A stretch of 28,409 nucleotides of DNA. Origin: DATLXU01 sp035575515. GTDB taxonomy: Bacteria > Acidobacteriota > Blastocatellia > UBA7656. The stretch lies in assembly GCA_035575515.1 (NCBI GenBank), contig DATLXU010000064.1:1-28409 (forward strand), in the 5' to 3' direction. The position numbers and the translations under genes are program-made. The first letter of the stretch is position 1; every line of letters begins with the position of its first letter. The notes beneath the pieces are model-generated. The model was given only the letters and a program-made list of their open reading frames with translations. It did not search any database and was not told where the DNA came from. Below, one piece after another: positions 1 through 7,728 of the stretch.

Positions 1-122
1 GAGTCTTTGCTCGGCTCAAACCAAAAGAGTTTCAGCGATGCTTTCTCAATTGGGTGCAGACAATCGTTGAGGGGGCTGACAAACAGATTGTGCCGATTGA
101 CGGCAAGACTTTGCGCCGCTCG
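1..122 (+). mobile_element. ISAs1-family transposase fragment (remnant, cut by window edge)
   Basis: Read in the frame starting at base 3, the DNA encodes VFARLKPKEFQRCF, then NWVQ, then IDGKTLRRS. This is the N-terminal third signature of ISAs1-family DDE transposases, in which DGKTLRRS carries the first catalytic Asp. The similarity stops abruptly after RRS near base 122. The frame stays open to a TGA at 228-230, but that part has no transposase character and runs through a terminator hairpin. The rest of the transposase is missing, so this is a dead remnant. The part upstream of base 1 is not visible. Confidence 0.82.
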
Positions 123-195
123 CCGGAACTGCGCAGCCGGAGCCGCTCTTCCATAGAATCAGCGGCCTCCGATAGCTTGTCGGTTAAAACAATCA

Positions 196-226
196 GGGCT
201 GGCGTTTGGCGCGCCAGCCCTTTTTT
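196..226 (+). terminator. Rho-independent terminator
   Basis: A perfect 9-bp stem (GGGCTGGCG at 196-204 with CGCCAGCCC at 212-220), a 7-nt loop and six T residues at 221-226. The orientation fits transcription from the left, so it probably ended whatever transcript once preceded or contained the IS remnant. On the minus strand the hairpin is followed only by a weak, interrupted T tract, so it may serve icd, which ends at 297, less efficiently. Confidence 0.85.
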
Positions 227-296
227 GTGAAACTATCATATTCAATTGCTTCGCTCGCATCATTCACTTGTGTCGCTATAGTCTTGCCAGGCGCAC

Positions 297-1682
297 TCAC
301 ATATTCTCAATAATAGCTGAAGCGAACTCGCTCGTTTTGAGCTTCATCGCGCCTTCCATCTGGCGGTGCAGATCGTAAGTCACGCGCTTCTGCTGAATTG
401 TCTTCGTCAGCGCGTCAACTATCTTCTGGCCCGCTTCGCGCCAGCCCATGTGATCGAGCATCATCACGCCCGAAAGTATCACAGACGACGGATTGACCAT
501 ATCCAAATCGGCATACTTTGGGGCCGTGCCGTGTGTAGCTTCAAAGACAGCAGCCCGATCTCCGATGTTGGCTCCAGGAGCCATGCCTAAGCCTCCGACC
601 TGCGCCGCCGCCGCGTCCGACAGGTAATCGCCGTTCAGGTTTGGCGTGGCAAGGATTGAATACTCATCGGGACGAATCAGTATCTGCTGAAAGATCGAAT
701 CGGCGATGCGGTCTTTGATGAGCAACTTCTTTTTCCATGCGCCGTTGCCATGCGTCTCCCATATCGAGGCCATCGTCTGGCGCACCTCTTCGATAACAGC
801 CGCGCGCTGCTTATCTGACATCTGCTCGAATCCAGGCTCGATCATGCGGGCGTTCTCTTCATCGGTGACAGAAGCGTTCTTCTCGCGGTTCTCCAAAATC
901 CAGGTCTCGCGCTCGGTCACTATCTGATTGCGGAATTCTTCTTTGGCAAGCTCGTAGCCCCAATCGCGAAATGCGCCTTCGGTGAATTTCATGATGTTGC
1001 CTTTGTGAACGAGCGTAACGGACGATTTATTGAAATCGAGCGCGTACCGAATCGCGCGGCGCACCAGTCGCTTCGTGCCCGTAGGCGAAATCGGTTTTAT
1101 TCCGATGCCGCTGTCTGTGCGAACTTTGTAGCCATACTTTTCATTCAACAATGAAATGACTTCTCCGGCTCGCTCGCTTCCCGACATAAACTCGACTCCG
1201 GCGTAAACGTCTTCGGTGTTCTCGCGAAAGATGACGACGTCAACCTTTTCCGGCTGGCGCACGGGCGAAGGCACTCCGTCAAAGTAGCGCACGGGCCGCA
1301 CGCAGGCGTAAAGGTCGAGCACCTGGCGCAAGGTAACATTAAGCGAGCGGATGCCGCCGCCTACAGGAGTCGTCAGCGGGCCTTTGATTGCCACGACGAA
1401 TTCGGCTATCGCTTTGACGGAATCATCAGGCAGCCACTCGCCGAATTTGTTGAAGGCTTTTTCGCCCGCGAATATCTCGTACCACACTACGCGGCGCGCG
1501 CCGCCATAAGCTTTTTCAACCGCCGCATCGAAGACGCGCTGCGATGCGCGCCATATATCGCGGCCCGTGCCGTCGCCTTCGATGAAAGGGATGATCGGGT
1601 TATCGGGAACCACTAGGCGAGTCCCCTCGACTGTTATCTTTTGACCATCGGCGGGAACTTCTATACCATTGAACGTCGCCAT
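297..1682 (-). CDS. icd: NADP-dependent isocitrate dehydrogenase
   Basis: Cytosolic TCA enzyme converting isocitrate to 2-oxoglutarate, CO2 and NADPH. The start is the ATG at 1682 (461 aa). It has an AGGAGG ribosome binding site at 1693-1698 and a sigma70 promoter just upstream; the longer in-frame start at 1781 lies upstream of that promoter and is unlikely. The substrate loop GGIRSLNVTLRQ places Ser113 exactly where E. coli Icd is phosphorylated. FRENTEDVYAGVEF, NLNGDYLSD and GANIGD are typical family motifs. Lys389-Tyr390 after HGTAP match the NADP-selecting pair of E. coli Icd. The protein is about 45 residues longer than E. coli Icd, with a charged insert at roughly residues 250-315, as in other long bacterial NADP-IDHs. 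No IDH kinase/phosphatase gene is nearby. Confidence 0.96.
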   Translation of the reverse strand: MATFNGIEVPADGQKITVEGTRLVVPDNPIIPFIEGDGTGRDIWRASQRVFDAAVEKAYGGARRVVWYEIFAGEKAFNKFGEWLPDDSVKAIAEFVVAIKGPLTTPVGGGIRSLNVTLRQVLDLYACVRPVRYFDGVPSPVRQPEKVDVVIFRENTEDVYAGVEFMSGSERAGEVISLLNEKYGYKVRTDSGIGIKPISPTGTKRLVRRAIRYALDFNKSSVTLVHKGNIMKFTEGAFRDWGYELAKEEFRNQIVTERETWILENREKNASVTDEENARMIEPGFEQMSDKQRAAVIEEVRQTMASIWETHGNGAWKKKLLIKDRIADSIFQQILIRPDEYSILATPNLNGDYLSDAAAAQVGGLGMAPGANIGDRAAVFEATHGTAPKYADLDMVNPSSVILSGVMMLDHMGWREAGQKIVDALTKTIQQKRVTYDLHRQMEGAMKLKTSEFASAIIENM

Positions 1683-1737
1683 TGTATTGAGACCTCCTGT
1701 ATGAATGAGCGGAGCGAAGAAGTATTCAAGCGAGGCA

Positions 1738-1766
1738 ATGTAACAACCGCGCGCGCAGGGTGTCAA
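1738..1766 (-). promoter_or_regulatory. Sigma70-type promoter of icd
   Basis: On the minus strand, TTGACA (1761-1766), a 17-nt spacer and TTACAT (1738-1743) make a near-consensus housekeeping promoter. Transcription would begin near 1731, leaving a leader of about 50 nt before the ATG at 1682. Its position decides the start codon, because the alternative ATG at 1781 would be upstream of the promoter. Confidence 0.75.
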
Positions 1767-1868
1767 GATGGCGGCTTTCAATTAGAATAGCTTCCAGCGT
1801 TCAGCTTTTGATAGTCTCGCTCATTGCTGCTGTTTTAGCTGACTGCTGATAGCTGCCCGCTAACTGTT

Positions 1869-2774
1869 ATGGCTGAAGAAAAGAAAAAAGTTTCCGCTGA
1901 AGACGAACAGATGGAAGAGATTCATCGCCGCCTTCAAGAATCTGACGCGGCGAACCTGACGGCAGAGCCGCCGCCTGCGGGCGCGTGGGACCGCGTGAAG
2001 CTGGCGCGCCACCCGGATCGGCCCTATACGCGCGACTACATCAAATTCATCTTCACCGATTTCACCGAGCTTCATGGCGACCGCCGCTTCGGCGATGACC
2101 CCGCGATAGTCGCAGGCTTCGGGCGATTTCACGGCGAGCCTTGCGTCGTCGTCGGCCATCAGAAAGGGCGCACGACCAAGCAGCGCCAGTTTCGCAATTT
2201 CGGAATGCCCAAACCGGAAGGCTATCGCAAGGCGCTGCGCGTGATGAAGCTCGCAGAGAAATTCAATCGCCCCATCTTTTGCTTCATAGACACGCCGGGC
2301 GCGTATCCCGGCATTGACGCCGAAGAGCGCGGACAGGCCGAAGCGATTGCTTACAACCTGCGCGAGATGGCAAAGCTGCGCGTGCCTGTGATTGTCACCG
2401 TCACGGGCGAGGGCGGATCGGGCGGCGCGCTCGCAATCGGAGTGGGCGACCGCGTCTTGATGCTTGAGAACTCGATTTATTCAGTCATCTCGCCCGAAGG
2501 CTGCGCTTCGATTCTGTGGCGCGATCAATCTTACGCGGAGCAGGCGGCTCGCGCTCTCAGATTAACCGCTGCCGACCTGCTTGAGTTCGGCTTGATTGAC
2601 ACGATTGTCCCTGAACCTAAAGGCGGCGCGCACACGGATCATCAGGAAGCGAGCCGCCTGCTCGACGGCTACCTGTCAGACGCGCTCTCGTCGGTGCGCG
2701 ACCTCAGCGACAAAGAGCGAGTCGCGCGCCGTTACGCCAAGTTCCGCGCGATGGGCAATTTTGAAGAAAGCTGA
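1869..2774 (+). CDS. accA: Acetyl-CoA carboxylase carboxyltransferase subunit alpha
   Basis: Alpha half of the carboxyltransferase of acetyl-CoA carboxylase. With AccD it moves the carboxyl group from biotin to acetyl-CoA, giving malonyl-CoA for fatty acid synthesis in the cytosol. 301 aa, against about 319 in E. coli. The N-terminus is short and Lys/Glu-rich. The match to AccA runs from about residue 38 (LARHPDRPYTRDYIKF) and includes GHQKGR (96-101), FGMPKPEGYRKALR (111-124), FIDTPGAYPG (139-148), the oxyanion-forming glycine segment GEGGSGGALAIG (180-191) and ISPEGCASILW (207-217). The ATG at 1869 has no clear Shine-Dalgarno sequence. accD is not in the window. It is the first plus-strand gene, divergent from icd. 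Confidence 0.97.
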   Translation: MAEEKKKVSAEDEQMEEIHRRLQESDAANLTAEPPPAGAWDRVKLARHPDRPYTRDYIKFIFTDFTELHGDRRFGDDPAIVAGFGRFHGEPCVVVGHQKGRTTKQRQFRNFGMPKPEGYRKALRVMKLAEKFNRPIFCFIDTPGAYPGIDAEERGQAEAIAYNLREMAKLRVPVIVTVTGEGGSGGALAIGVGDRVLMLENSIYSVISPEGCASILWRDQSYAEQAARALRLTAADLLEFGLIDTIVPEPKGGAHTDHQEASRLLDGYLSDALSSVRDLSDKERVARRYAKFRAMGNFEES

Positions 2775-2781
2775 CAGCAGG

Positions 2782-2869
2782 GGTCAGGAGTCAGTTGAAA
2801 AACGCGACCGCCTTGAAACAGGCTCCCAGAGCCATTTTCAAAGCCTTAGCCTTTAACTGACCACTGACC
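2782..2869. repeat. Nested inverted-repeat (REP-like) element between accA and the HAD gene, hairpin copy A
   Basis: Outer arms GGTCAGGAGTCAGTT (2782-2796) and AACTGACCACTGACC (2855-2869) pair at 13 of 15 positions. Inside, in minus orientation, is a copy of the dispersed hairpin: core GGCTCTGGGAGCC (complement at 2821-2833) flanked by arms that pair further (TTTGAAA with GTTTCAA around a 2-nt mismatch). The element fills nearly the whole gap and its right arm ends 10 nt before the downstream ATG. Other copies of the core hairpin are at about 12797-12837 and 17421-17454. Confidence 0.7.
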
Positions 2870-2879
2870 GCTGGCCGCT

Positions 2880-3518
2880 ATGCAAATCAACTGCTTCATC
2901 TTCGATTTCGACGGAACGCTGGCGCACTCAGAGCCTGCATACCGCGAAGCGTTTCTTCATTCGATCCGGTTGCACACCGGGCTTGAAGTGAGCGACGAGG
3001 AATTCCGCGATTTCTGGAACCTGACTCCGCAGGAAGTTCTCAGCCGCTACAGTTCCGAAATGCTTGACGAAATGCTCGTGAGCTTCGAGGAGCATTACTA
3101 CGCCAATCATCATCATCACCTGATTGCTTACGACGGCATAAAAGAGATGCTTGAAGCGATTGGCGAACGCGGCGCGCGTGTAGCAGTCGTATCGCTGAAG
3201 CCGAGGCGCGCGGGCGAGCGCGAGCTTGATATAACGGGCCTCAGGCCGTTTGTTGATTTGACCGTTTGGGGCGACGATATAGAGCGACCAAAGCCTGAGC
3301 CTGACGGAGTGCTGCGCGCGATTGAAAGTTTCAACGTCGAGCCTGAGTCAACATTAGTCATTGGCGACAGCCCTGCCGATATAATGATGGGCCGCGCCGC
3401 GCGCACGCGGACCGCCGCGGCTCTGTGGGGCGGGTCGAGCCGCGAACGACTCCTGGCCGAATCGCCCGACATCGCGCTCAATGCGCCTGCCGACTTGCTT
3501 TCGGTACTGACAACTTAA
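2880..3518 (+). CDS. HAD-superfamily phosphatase, phosphoglycolate phosphatase-like
   Basis: Likely a cytosolic small-molecule phosphatase; the substrate cannot be told from sequence. All HAD motifs are present: motif I FIFDFDGTLAHSEP with nucleophile Asp9 and acid/base Asp11, motif II Ser105 in VVSLK, motif III Lys138 in RPKPEP, and motif IV IGDSPADIMMGRAA with Asp163 and Asp167. Residues 15-90 form the helical C1 cap. A run of four His (77-80) inside the cap is unusual. At 212 aa it has the normal length for Gph/PpaX-like enzymes. The ATG at 2880 follows a repeat arm and has no obvious ribosome binding site. The downstream gene is about 50 nt away on the same strand. Confidence 0.85.
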   Translation: MQINCFIFDFDGTLAHSEPAYREAFLHSIRLHTGLEVSDEEFRDFWNLTPQEVLSRYSSEMLDEMLVSFEEHYYANHHHHLIAYDGIKEMLEAIGERGARVAVVSLKPRRAGERELDITGLRPFVDLTVWGDDIERPKPEPDGVLRAIESFNVEPESTLVIGDSPADIMMGRAARTRTAAALWGGSSRERLLAESPDIALNAPADLLSVLTT

Positions 3519-3567
3519 TGGCTGAAGCATCTGAGCATTGCCCGGGGCTAGCCTGCGGAAACTGGTT

Positions 3568-4005
3568 ATGCCGCTCGACCTTGATGAGACCACGCAAAAG
3601 TTCATCCGCGAGCATCGCGTCGCGCGGCTTGCGACTGCCGACGCGGACGGCCAGCCTGCCGTTATTCCGATCTGCTACGCTTTCGATGGCGAATCAATCT
3701 TCACGCCCGTTGATGAAAAACCAAAAAAGGTTGCGCCGCGACAACTGAAGCGCGTGCGAAATATCTTATCGAACCCGCGCGTTGCCGTCGTGGTTGACGA
3801 CTACTCGGAGAATTGGAGTAACCTAGTTTATGTATTGATAAGCGGGCTTGCTCAAATCATCGAGCCTGGCGCGCATGAGCACGCGCGGGCCGTCGAGCTT
3901 TTGCGCGCGAAGTATAAGCAGTATCGAAGTATGAAAATTGACGAGCGGGTGATTATCAAAATCACGCCGACACGAATCAAGCGATGGGGCGCTCGTGACT
4001 TGTAG
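3568..4005 (+). CDS. PPOX-class probable F420-dependent protein (Rv0121-like)
   Basis: Split-barrel flavin/deazaflavin-binding protein of the pyridoxamine-5'-phosphate oxidase superfamily. The N-terminal pattern RVARLATADADGQPAVIPIC and the C-terminal ITPTRIKRWGARDL fit the family annotated as PPOX-class F420-dependent enzymes of the Rv0121 type. The start chosen is the ATG at 3568 (145 aa); an upstream TTG at 3538 would add ten residues with no family support, and neither has a strong Shine-Dalgarno. It lies directly before an LLM-type F420 oxidoreductase and in the same run as cofG and cofH, which supports F420 as cofactor. The substrate is unknown. Confidence 0.85.
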   Translation: MPLDLDETTQKFIREHRVARLATADADGQPAVIPICYAFDGESIFTPVDEKPKKVAPRQLKRVRNILSNPRVAVVVDDYSENWSNLVYVLISGLAQIIEPGAHEHARAVELLRAKYKQYRSMKIDERVIIKITPTRIKRWGARDL

Positions 4006-4047
4006 CGCAAGCCGAGAGCTTGCGTCACTCGTAGAGGAGAGGTGCAG

Positions 4048-4995
4048 ATGACGAAGCGGATTCGATTTGGAGTTCAAACGCCGCCGCAGCACGTAACGTG
4101 GCAACTGATGCGCGAAACATGGAAGCTGGTTGATTCGCTTGGCTATGACACGGCATGGACGTTCGATCACTTCTTTCCGATCCTGAGCGATCCATCGGGG
4201 CCGTGCTTTGAGGGATGGACCGCGCTCACGGCGCTGGCCTGCGAGACTTCGCTCGTGCAGGCGGGCGTGTTGGTCACGGGCAACACCTATCGCCACCCGG
4301 CTGTGCTTGCGAAGATGGGCGCGACACTAGATCACACGAGCGGTGGCCGATTAATAATGGGAATAGGCGCGGGCTGGTTTGAGCTTGAGCACGAGGCTTA
4401 TGGAATTCATTTCGGCTCGGTTGCAGAGCGAATCAATCGTCTGGATGAAGCAGCCGAGATCATAAAGCGATTGTGGACCGAAAAGCAGGTCACGTTCGAG
4501 GGACGCTTTTATCAATTGAAAGACGCCTACTGCGAACCGAAGCCTTTGCAGCAGCCGCGCCCTCCCGTAATGATTGGCGGCGCGGGCGAGCGATTGACTT
4601 TAAGAGTTGTGGCAAAGCACGCGGATATCTGGAACACGTTCGGAACGCCCGAAGTTTTTCGACATAAGATAAACGTGCTCGGCGAGCATTGCGCAGCGGT
4701 TGGTCGCGATCTGGATGAGATAGAGATTTCGTGGGCAGGCGCAGCGCTCGTGACCGATTCGAAGGAAGAAAGGGATGCAATAGTCAACGGCATGGCCACA
4801 GCATTCGGGCGCGCGCCGGAAGATGTCGAGCCGGGATTGCTCGTCGGCTCAGTCAGCGAAGTGCGCGACCGCATCAGCCGATTGATTGATGTTGGCGTGA
4901 CGCATTTCATAATGATTGCGAACGCGCCGTTCAACCATGATTCGATTCGACGTTTCGCCGAAGAAGTGATTCCGGTGTTCCAAAGTCGAAGCTGA
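4048..4995 (+). CDS. LLM-class F420-dependent oxidoreductase (luciferase-like TIM barrel)
   Basis: Luciferase-like monooxygenase fold enzyme, 315 aa, probably using reduced or oxidised F420 for hydride transfer to an unknown substrate. Features typical of the F420 branch are FGVQTPP at the N-terminus, the segment SLGYDTAWTFDHFFP, TYRHPAVLAKMGATLDHTSGGRL, MGIGAGWFELEHEAYG, and PPVMIGGAGERLTLRVVAKHADIWN. The ATG at 4048 has a good AGGAG (4035-4039); a GTG six bases upstream is in frame but too close to that site. It forms a compact run with the PPOX gene upstream (42 nt) and the small membrane protein and cofG downstream. Confidence 0.9.
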   Translation: MTKRIRFGVQTPPQHVTWQLMRETWKLVDSLGYDTAWTFDHFFPILSDPSGPCFEGWTALTALACETSLVQAGVLVTGNTYRHPAVLAKMGATLDHTSGGRLIMGIGAGWFELEHEAYGIHFGSVAERINRLDEAAEIIKRLWTEKQVTFEGRFYQLKDAYCEPKPLQQPRPPVMIGGAGERLTLRVVAKHADIWNTFGTPEVFRHKINVLGEHCAAVGRDLDEIEISWAGAALVTDSKEERDAIVNGMATAFGRAPEDVEPGLLVGSVSEVRDRISRLIDVGVTHFIMIANAPFNHDSIRRFAEEVIPVFQSRS

Positions 4996-5047
4996 TTGGT
5001 AGGGACATTGGACAGGATGAGAGCTTTATCTGTCCGCGATTAGGCTC

Positions 5048-5329
5048 ATGAAAACCAGTCATAAGACAGCCATTGTTTTCTTCTGCGTCAGCGCAATAGT
5101 GTTGCTTGCCTATCTGAGCCGCGCCGTAGCTATAATAACCAAAATTATTACTGCTCTCATCCCTGTCGCCATCATCTTCGCGTCATCAGTCTATAAACTG
5201 GCTCTTTGGTTTCGCTATCGCAACGATCCGATCCAACGTGAGAGAGTTGACTATTCGGGTCAAATCTACCCCGAAGCGATCAGACAATTTCTCATGGACG
5301 AGAAGCATAGCGAAGGTGAGAAGAATTAA
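5048..5329 (+). CDS. Small two-TM hypothetical membrane protein
   Basis: 93 aa, not recognised. Two hydrophobic segments (about residues 7-24 and 28-50) are separated by a short Arg-containing turn (LSRAVA). A soluble, charged C-terminal tail follows (about 55-93), so it is probably an inner-membrane hairpin protein. The stop TAA at 5327-5329 overlaps the ATG of cofG by one base (TAATG), which points to translational coupling with cofG. That coupling and the lack of any shadowing gene argue that it is real. Function unknown; there is no basis to assign it to F420 synthesis beyond position. Confidence 0.7.
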   Translation: MKTSHKTAIVFFCVSAIVLLAYLSRAVAIITKIITALIPVAIIFASSVYKLALWFRYRNDPIQRERVDYSGQIYPEAIRQFLMDEKHSEGEKN

Positions 5330-6516
5330 TGCAAGCAATGACTTCAACATCTGCCATCTCGTTCGATGACGCGCTCGCCGCTGCGCGCGAAGGAATAATT
5401 ACGCGCGAGATTGCTTCGCGGCTCATACGCGCGCGCGCCGGTAGCGAGCTTGATTCATTGATGATGGCTGCGGCTCAGTTGCGTGACGAACTCAAAGGCC
5501 GGTGCGTTACCTATTCAAAAAAGGTCTTCATCCCGCTGACGAACCTCTGCCGCGATTACTGCGGCTACTGCACGTTTCGCAAGAACCCACAGGATGTGAA
5601 CGCGCGCACTATGACGCCCGACGAAGTCATCGCCGTAGCCGAAGCGGGCGCGCGGTTGGGATGCAGAGAAGCTCTATTCAGTCTGGGCGACAGGCCCGAA
5701 GCTCTCTTTCCTGAGATGCGCGAAACGCTCGCGCGACTGGGCCATCGCTCGACGCTTGGGTATCTGACCGAAATGTGCGAGCGCGTTTTGAACGAGACGG
5801 GGCTACTACCGCACGCGAATCCGGGACTTATGGCGCGAAAGGATTTAGAAACTTTGCGCCAGTTCAATCCGAGCTTAGGGTTGATGCTCGAAAGCACAAG
5901 CGAACGGTTGATGCTTGCCGGTATGGCGCACGACAACGCGCCGGATAAACGACCGTCGCTGCGGTTGAAAACAATCGAAGAAGCGGGCCGGTTAAAGATT
6001 CCTTTCACGACGGGAATACTGATCGGCATAGGCGAAACTCTAGACGAGCGAGTTGATTCGCTGTTCACGATACGCGAGTTGAACTGCGCTTACGGCCACA
6101 TTCAGGAGGTCATCATTCAAAACTTTCGCGCCAAGCCTGACATCCCGATGCGGCTTCATCCAGAACCGAGCTTCAATGATCTTGCTCGAACGATTGCCGT
6201 CGCGCGATTGGTTCTCGGCGAGATGAACGTGCAGGCCCCGCCGAATCTTTCGGACGAGAATTACCCGACGCTCGTAAGAGCGGGGTTGAACGACTGGGGC
6301 GGAATATCGCCTTTGACAAAAGATTTCATCAATCCGGAAAAGCCCTGGCCGCACATTGATGCATTGGCGAAGCGCACAGTTGATGAAGGCTTCGAGCTAA
6401 GAGAGCGGCTTGCGGTTTATCCTGAGTTTGTTTACCGCGATGAATTCATTGACGCGCGAGTTGCCGAGCGTGTGCGCTCGATGGCCGACGAGCGCGGGCT
6501 TGCGAGAGTTGATTGA
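5329..6516 (+). CDS. cofG: FO synthase subunit 1, CofG (radical SAM)
   Basis: Second radical-SAM step of 7,8-didemethyl-8-hydroxy-5-deazariboflavin (FO) synthesis: closes the adduct made by CofH into the deazaflavin chromophore of coenzyme F420. 395 aa. The 4Fe-4S motif CRDYCGYC has Cys74, Cys78 and Cys81 (CX3CX2C), followed by TFRKNP, with EALFSLGDRPE and ESTSERL further on; QNFRAKPDIPM and APPNLSDENYP are CofG-like. The ATG overlaps the stop of the preceding small gene, and GGTGAG at 5314-5319 gives a suitable binding site. The other subunit, cofH, is encoded about 2.5 kb downstream, with mtnB, mtnD, mtnC and a PPOX gene in between. The later F420 genes (cofC/fbiD, cofD/fbiA, cofE/fbiB) are not in the window. 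Confidence 0.95.
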   Translation: MQAMTSTSAISFDDALAAAREGIITREIASRLIRARAGSELDSLMMAAAQLRDELKGRCVTYSKKVFIPLTNLCRDYCGYCTFRKNPQDVNARTMTPDEVIAVAEAGARLGCREALFSLGDRPEALFPEMRETLARLGHRSTLGYLTEMCERVLNETGLLPHANPGLMARKDLETLRQFNPSLGLMLESTSERLMLAGMAHDNAPDKRPSLRLKTIEEAGRLKIPFTTGILIGIGETLDERVDSLFTIRELNCAYGHIQEVIIQNFRAKPDIPMRLHPEPSFNDLARTIAVARLVLGEMNVQAPPNLSDENYPTLVRAGLNDWGGISPLTKDFINPEKPWPHIDALAKRTVDEGFELRERLAVYPEFVYRDEFIDARVAERVRSMADERGLARVD

Positions 6517-6527
6517 TAGGAGACGAA

Positions 6528-7151
6528 TTGCATCAACGAAAGAATTTCTCAGAGCTTGCTGCTCAGCTTGCGGAAATCGGGCGAGGCTTTTACGCGCGCG
6601 GGTGGGCGCTTGGGACGAGCGGGAATTTCAGCGCAGTCGTCAGCCGCGAGCCGCTCAGGCTTGCCATCACATCGAGCGGGATTGATAAAGCGACGCTCGC
6701 GGCAAATCATATTCTTATAGTTGACGGCGACGCGAACGTGATTGAAGGCGAAGGAAGACCATCGGCTGAGACACGGCTGCATCTTGCAATTGTCAGGTTG
6801 CGCGGGGCTGGAGCCGTGTTGCACACGCATTCGGTTTGGAGCAATATTTTGTCCGGCGCACACGCTGACGGCTTGAAGATCGAAGACTTTGAAATGCTCA
6901 AAGGTTTGCGCGGCGTTGAGACTCACGAGCACAGCGAGTGGCTGCCCATTATTGAAAACTCGCAGGATATGAAGGCGCTCGCTCGAACGGTAGAAGAGAC
7001 CTTGAAACAGAATCCGAACGCGCACGGATTCTTGCTCCGCAGGCATGGGCTTTACACTTGGGGCGACGCCCTGACGGAAGCGAAGCGCCACGTCGAGATT
7101 TTTGAATTCTTATTGGAAGTTTTGGGCCGCACATTTTGCGCCGCTAAGTGA
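6528..7151 (+). CDS. mtnB: Methylthioribulose-1-phosphate dehydratase
   Basis: Methionine salvage enzyme dehydrating 5-methylthioribulose-1-phosphate to the 2,3-diketo compound. Class II aldolase/adducin fold with GTSGNFSA near the N-terminus, zinc ligands His99 and His101 (VLHTHSVWS), His173 (LLRRHGLYTWG), and a likely catalytic Glu122 in FEMLKG. The preferred start is the TTG at 6528 (207 aa), placed 5 nt after AGGAG (6518-6522); a TTG at 6513 inside the cofG stop region adds five residues. Only 11 nt separate it from cofG and 10 nt from mtnD. Class II aldolases also act in 5'-deoxyadenosine (DHAP shunt) salvage, but mtnD and mtnC directly downstream make methionine salvage the better call. 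Confidence 0.92.
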   Translation: MHQRKNFSELAAQLAEIGRGFYARGWALGTSGNFSAVVSREPLRLAITSSGIDKATLAANHILIVDGDANVIEGEGRPSAETRLHLAIVRLRGAGAVLHTHSVWSNILSGAHADGLKIEDFEMLKGLRGVETHEHSEWLPIIENSQDMKALARTVEETLKQNPNAHGFLLRRHGLYTWGDALTEAKRHVEIFEFLLEVLGRTFCAAK

Positions 7152-7161
7152 AAGGTAAGTT

Positions 7162-7716
7162 ATGGCTATTGTGACAATCCCCGACGAAGACAGAACTATC
7201 AAAGACCCGCATGAAATTGCTGACTACCTCGCAAGCATAGGAATTGATTACGAGCGATGGGAGCCGTCGCATCCGATTGCAGCAGGCGCGCCCGCAGAAG
7301 AGATACTCGCAGCTTACTCGGATGAGATCGAAAAGCTCAAAGCGCGCGGCGGATACGTTACGGCTGATGTGATTGATGTGAACCCGCACACGCCCAACCT
7401 CGATGCGATGCTTGCGAAGTTCAACCGCGAGCACTGGCACGACGAAGACGAGGTGCGATTCATCATTCACGGGCGCGGGCTGTTTCACATCCATCCTCAA
7501 AACGGCCCGGTAGTTGGCATCGAAGTTGAGGCGGGCGATTTGATTCGCGTGCCGCGCGGGACTCATCACTGGTTCAACCTCTGCGGCGAGCGCGAGATTC
7601 GCGCCATCAGATTGTTTCAAGACCCGGCTGGTTGGGCGCCGAATTACACCGATAGCGGCCGTGAAGCCCGCTATCAACCTATCTGCTTCGGGCCATCATT
7701 CATTCCCGCGATCTAA
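7162..7716 (+). CDS. mtnD: Acireductone dioxygenase
   Basis: Cupin dioxygenase of methionine salvage, splitting acireductone with O2. With Fe(II) it gives the 2-keto acid precursor of methionine plus formate. 184 aa, the usual bacterial length. The metal ligands are visible: His91, His93 and Glu97 in EHWHDEDEVRF, and His135 in VPRGTHHWF, with the same spacing as Klebsiella ARD (96, 98, 102, 140). The ATG at 7162 has AAAGG just upstream. It lies between mtnB (10 nt) and mtnC (12 nt), so the three are surely cotranscribed. In the pathway it acts after MtnC. Confidence 0.96.
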   Translation: MAIVTIPDEDRTIKDPHEIADYLASIGIDYERWEPSHPIAAGAPAEEILAAYSDEIEKLKARGGYVTADVIDVNPHTPNLDAMLAKFNREHWHDEDEVRFIIHGRGLFHIHPQNGPVVGIEVEAGDLIRVPRGTHHWFNLCGEREIRAIRLFQDPAGWAPNYTDSGREARYQPICFGPSFIPAI

Positions 7717-7728
7717 AGCGATTGAACC

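Noticed and set aside
560..585. Another copy of the GGCTC...GAGCC hairpin inside icd
   Set aside because: The sequence encodes the conserved glycine-rich motif of isocitrate dehydrogenase and lacks the GTTTC-AGG right arm.
297..1781. Longer isocitrate dehydrogenase start at 1781 (494 aa)
   Set aside because: The extra 33 residues lack family resemblance and overlap the -35/-10 promoter at 1738-1766. The ATG at 1682 has an AGGAGG site.
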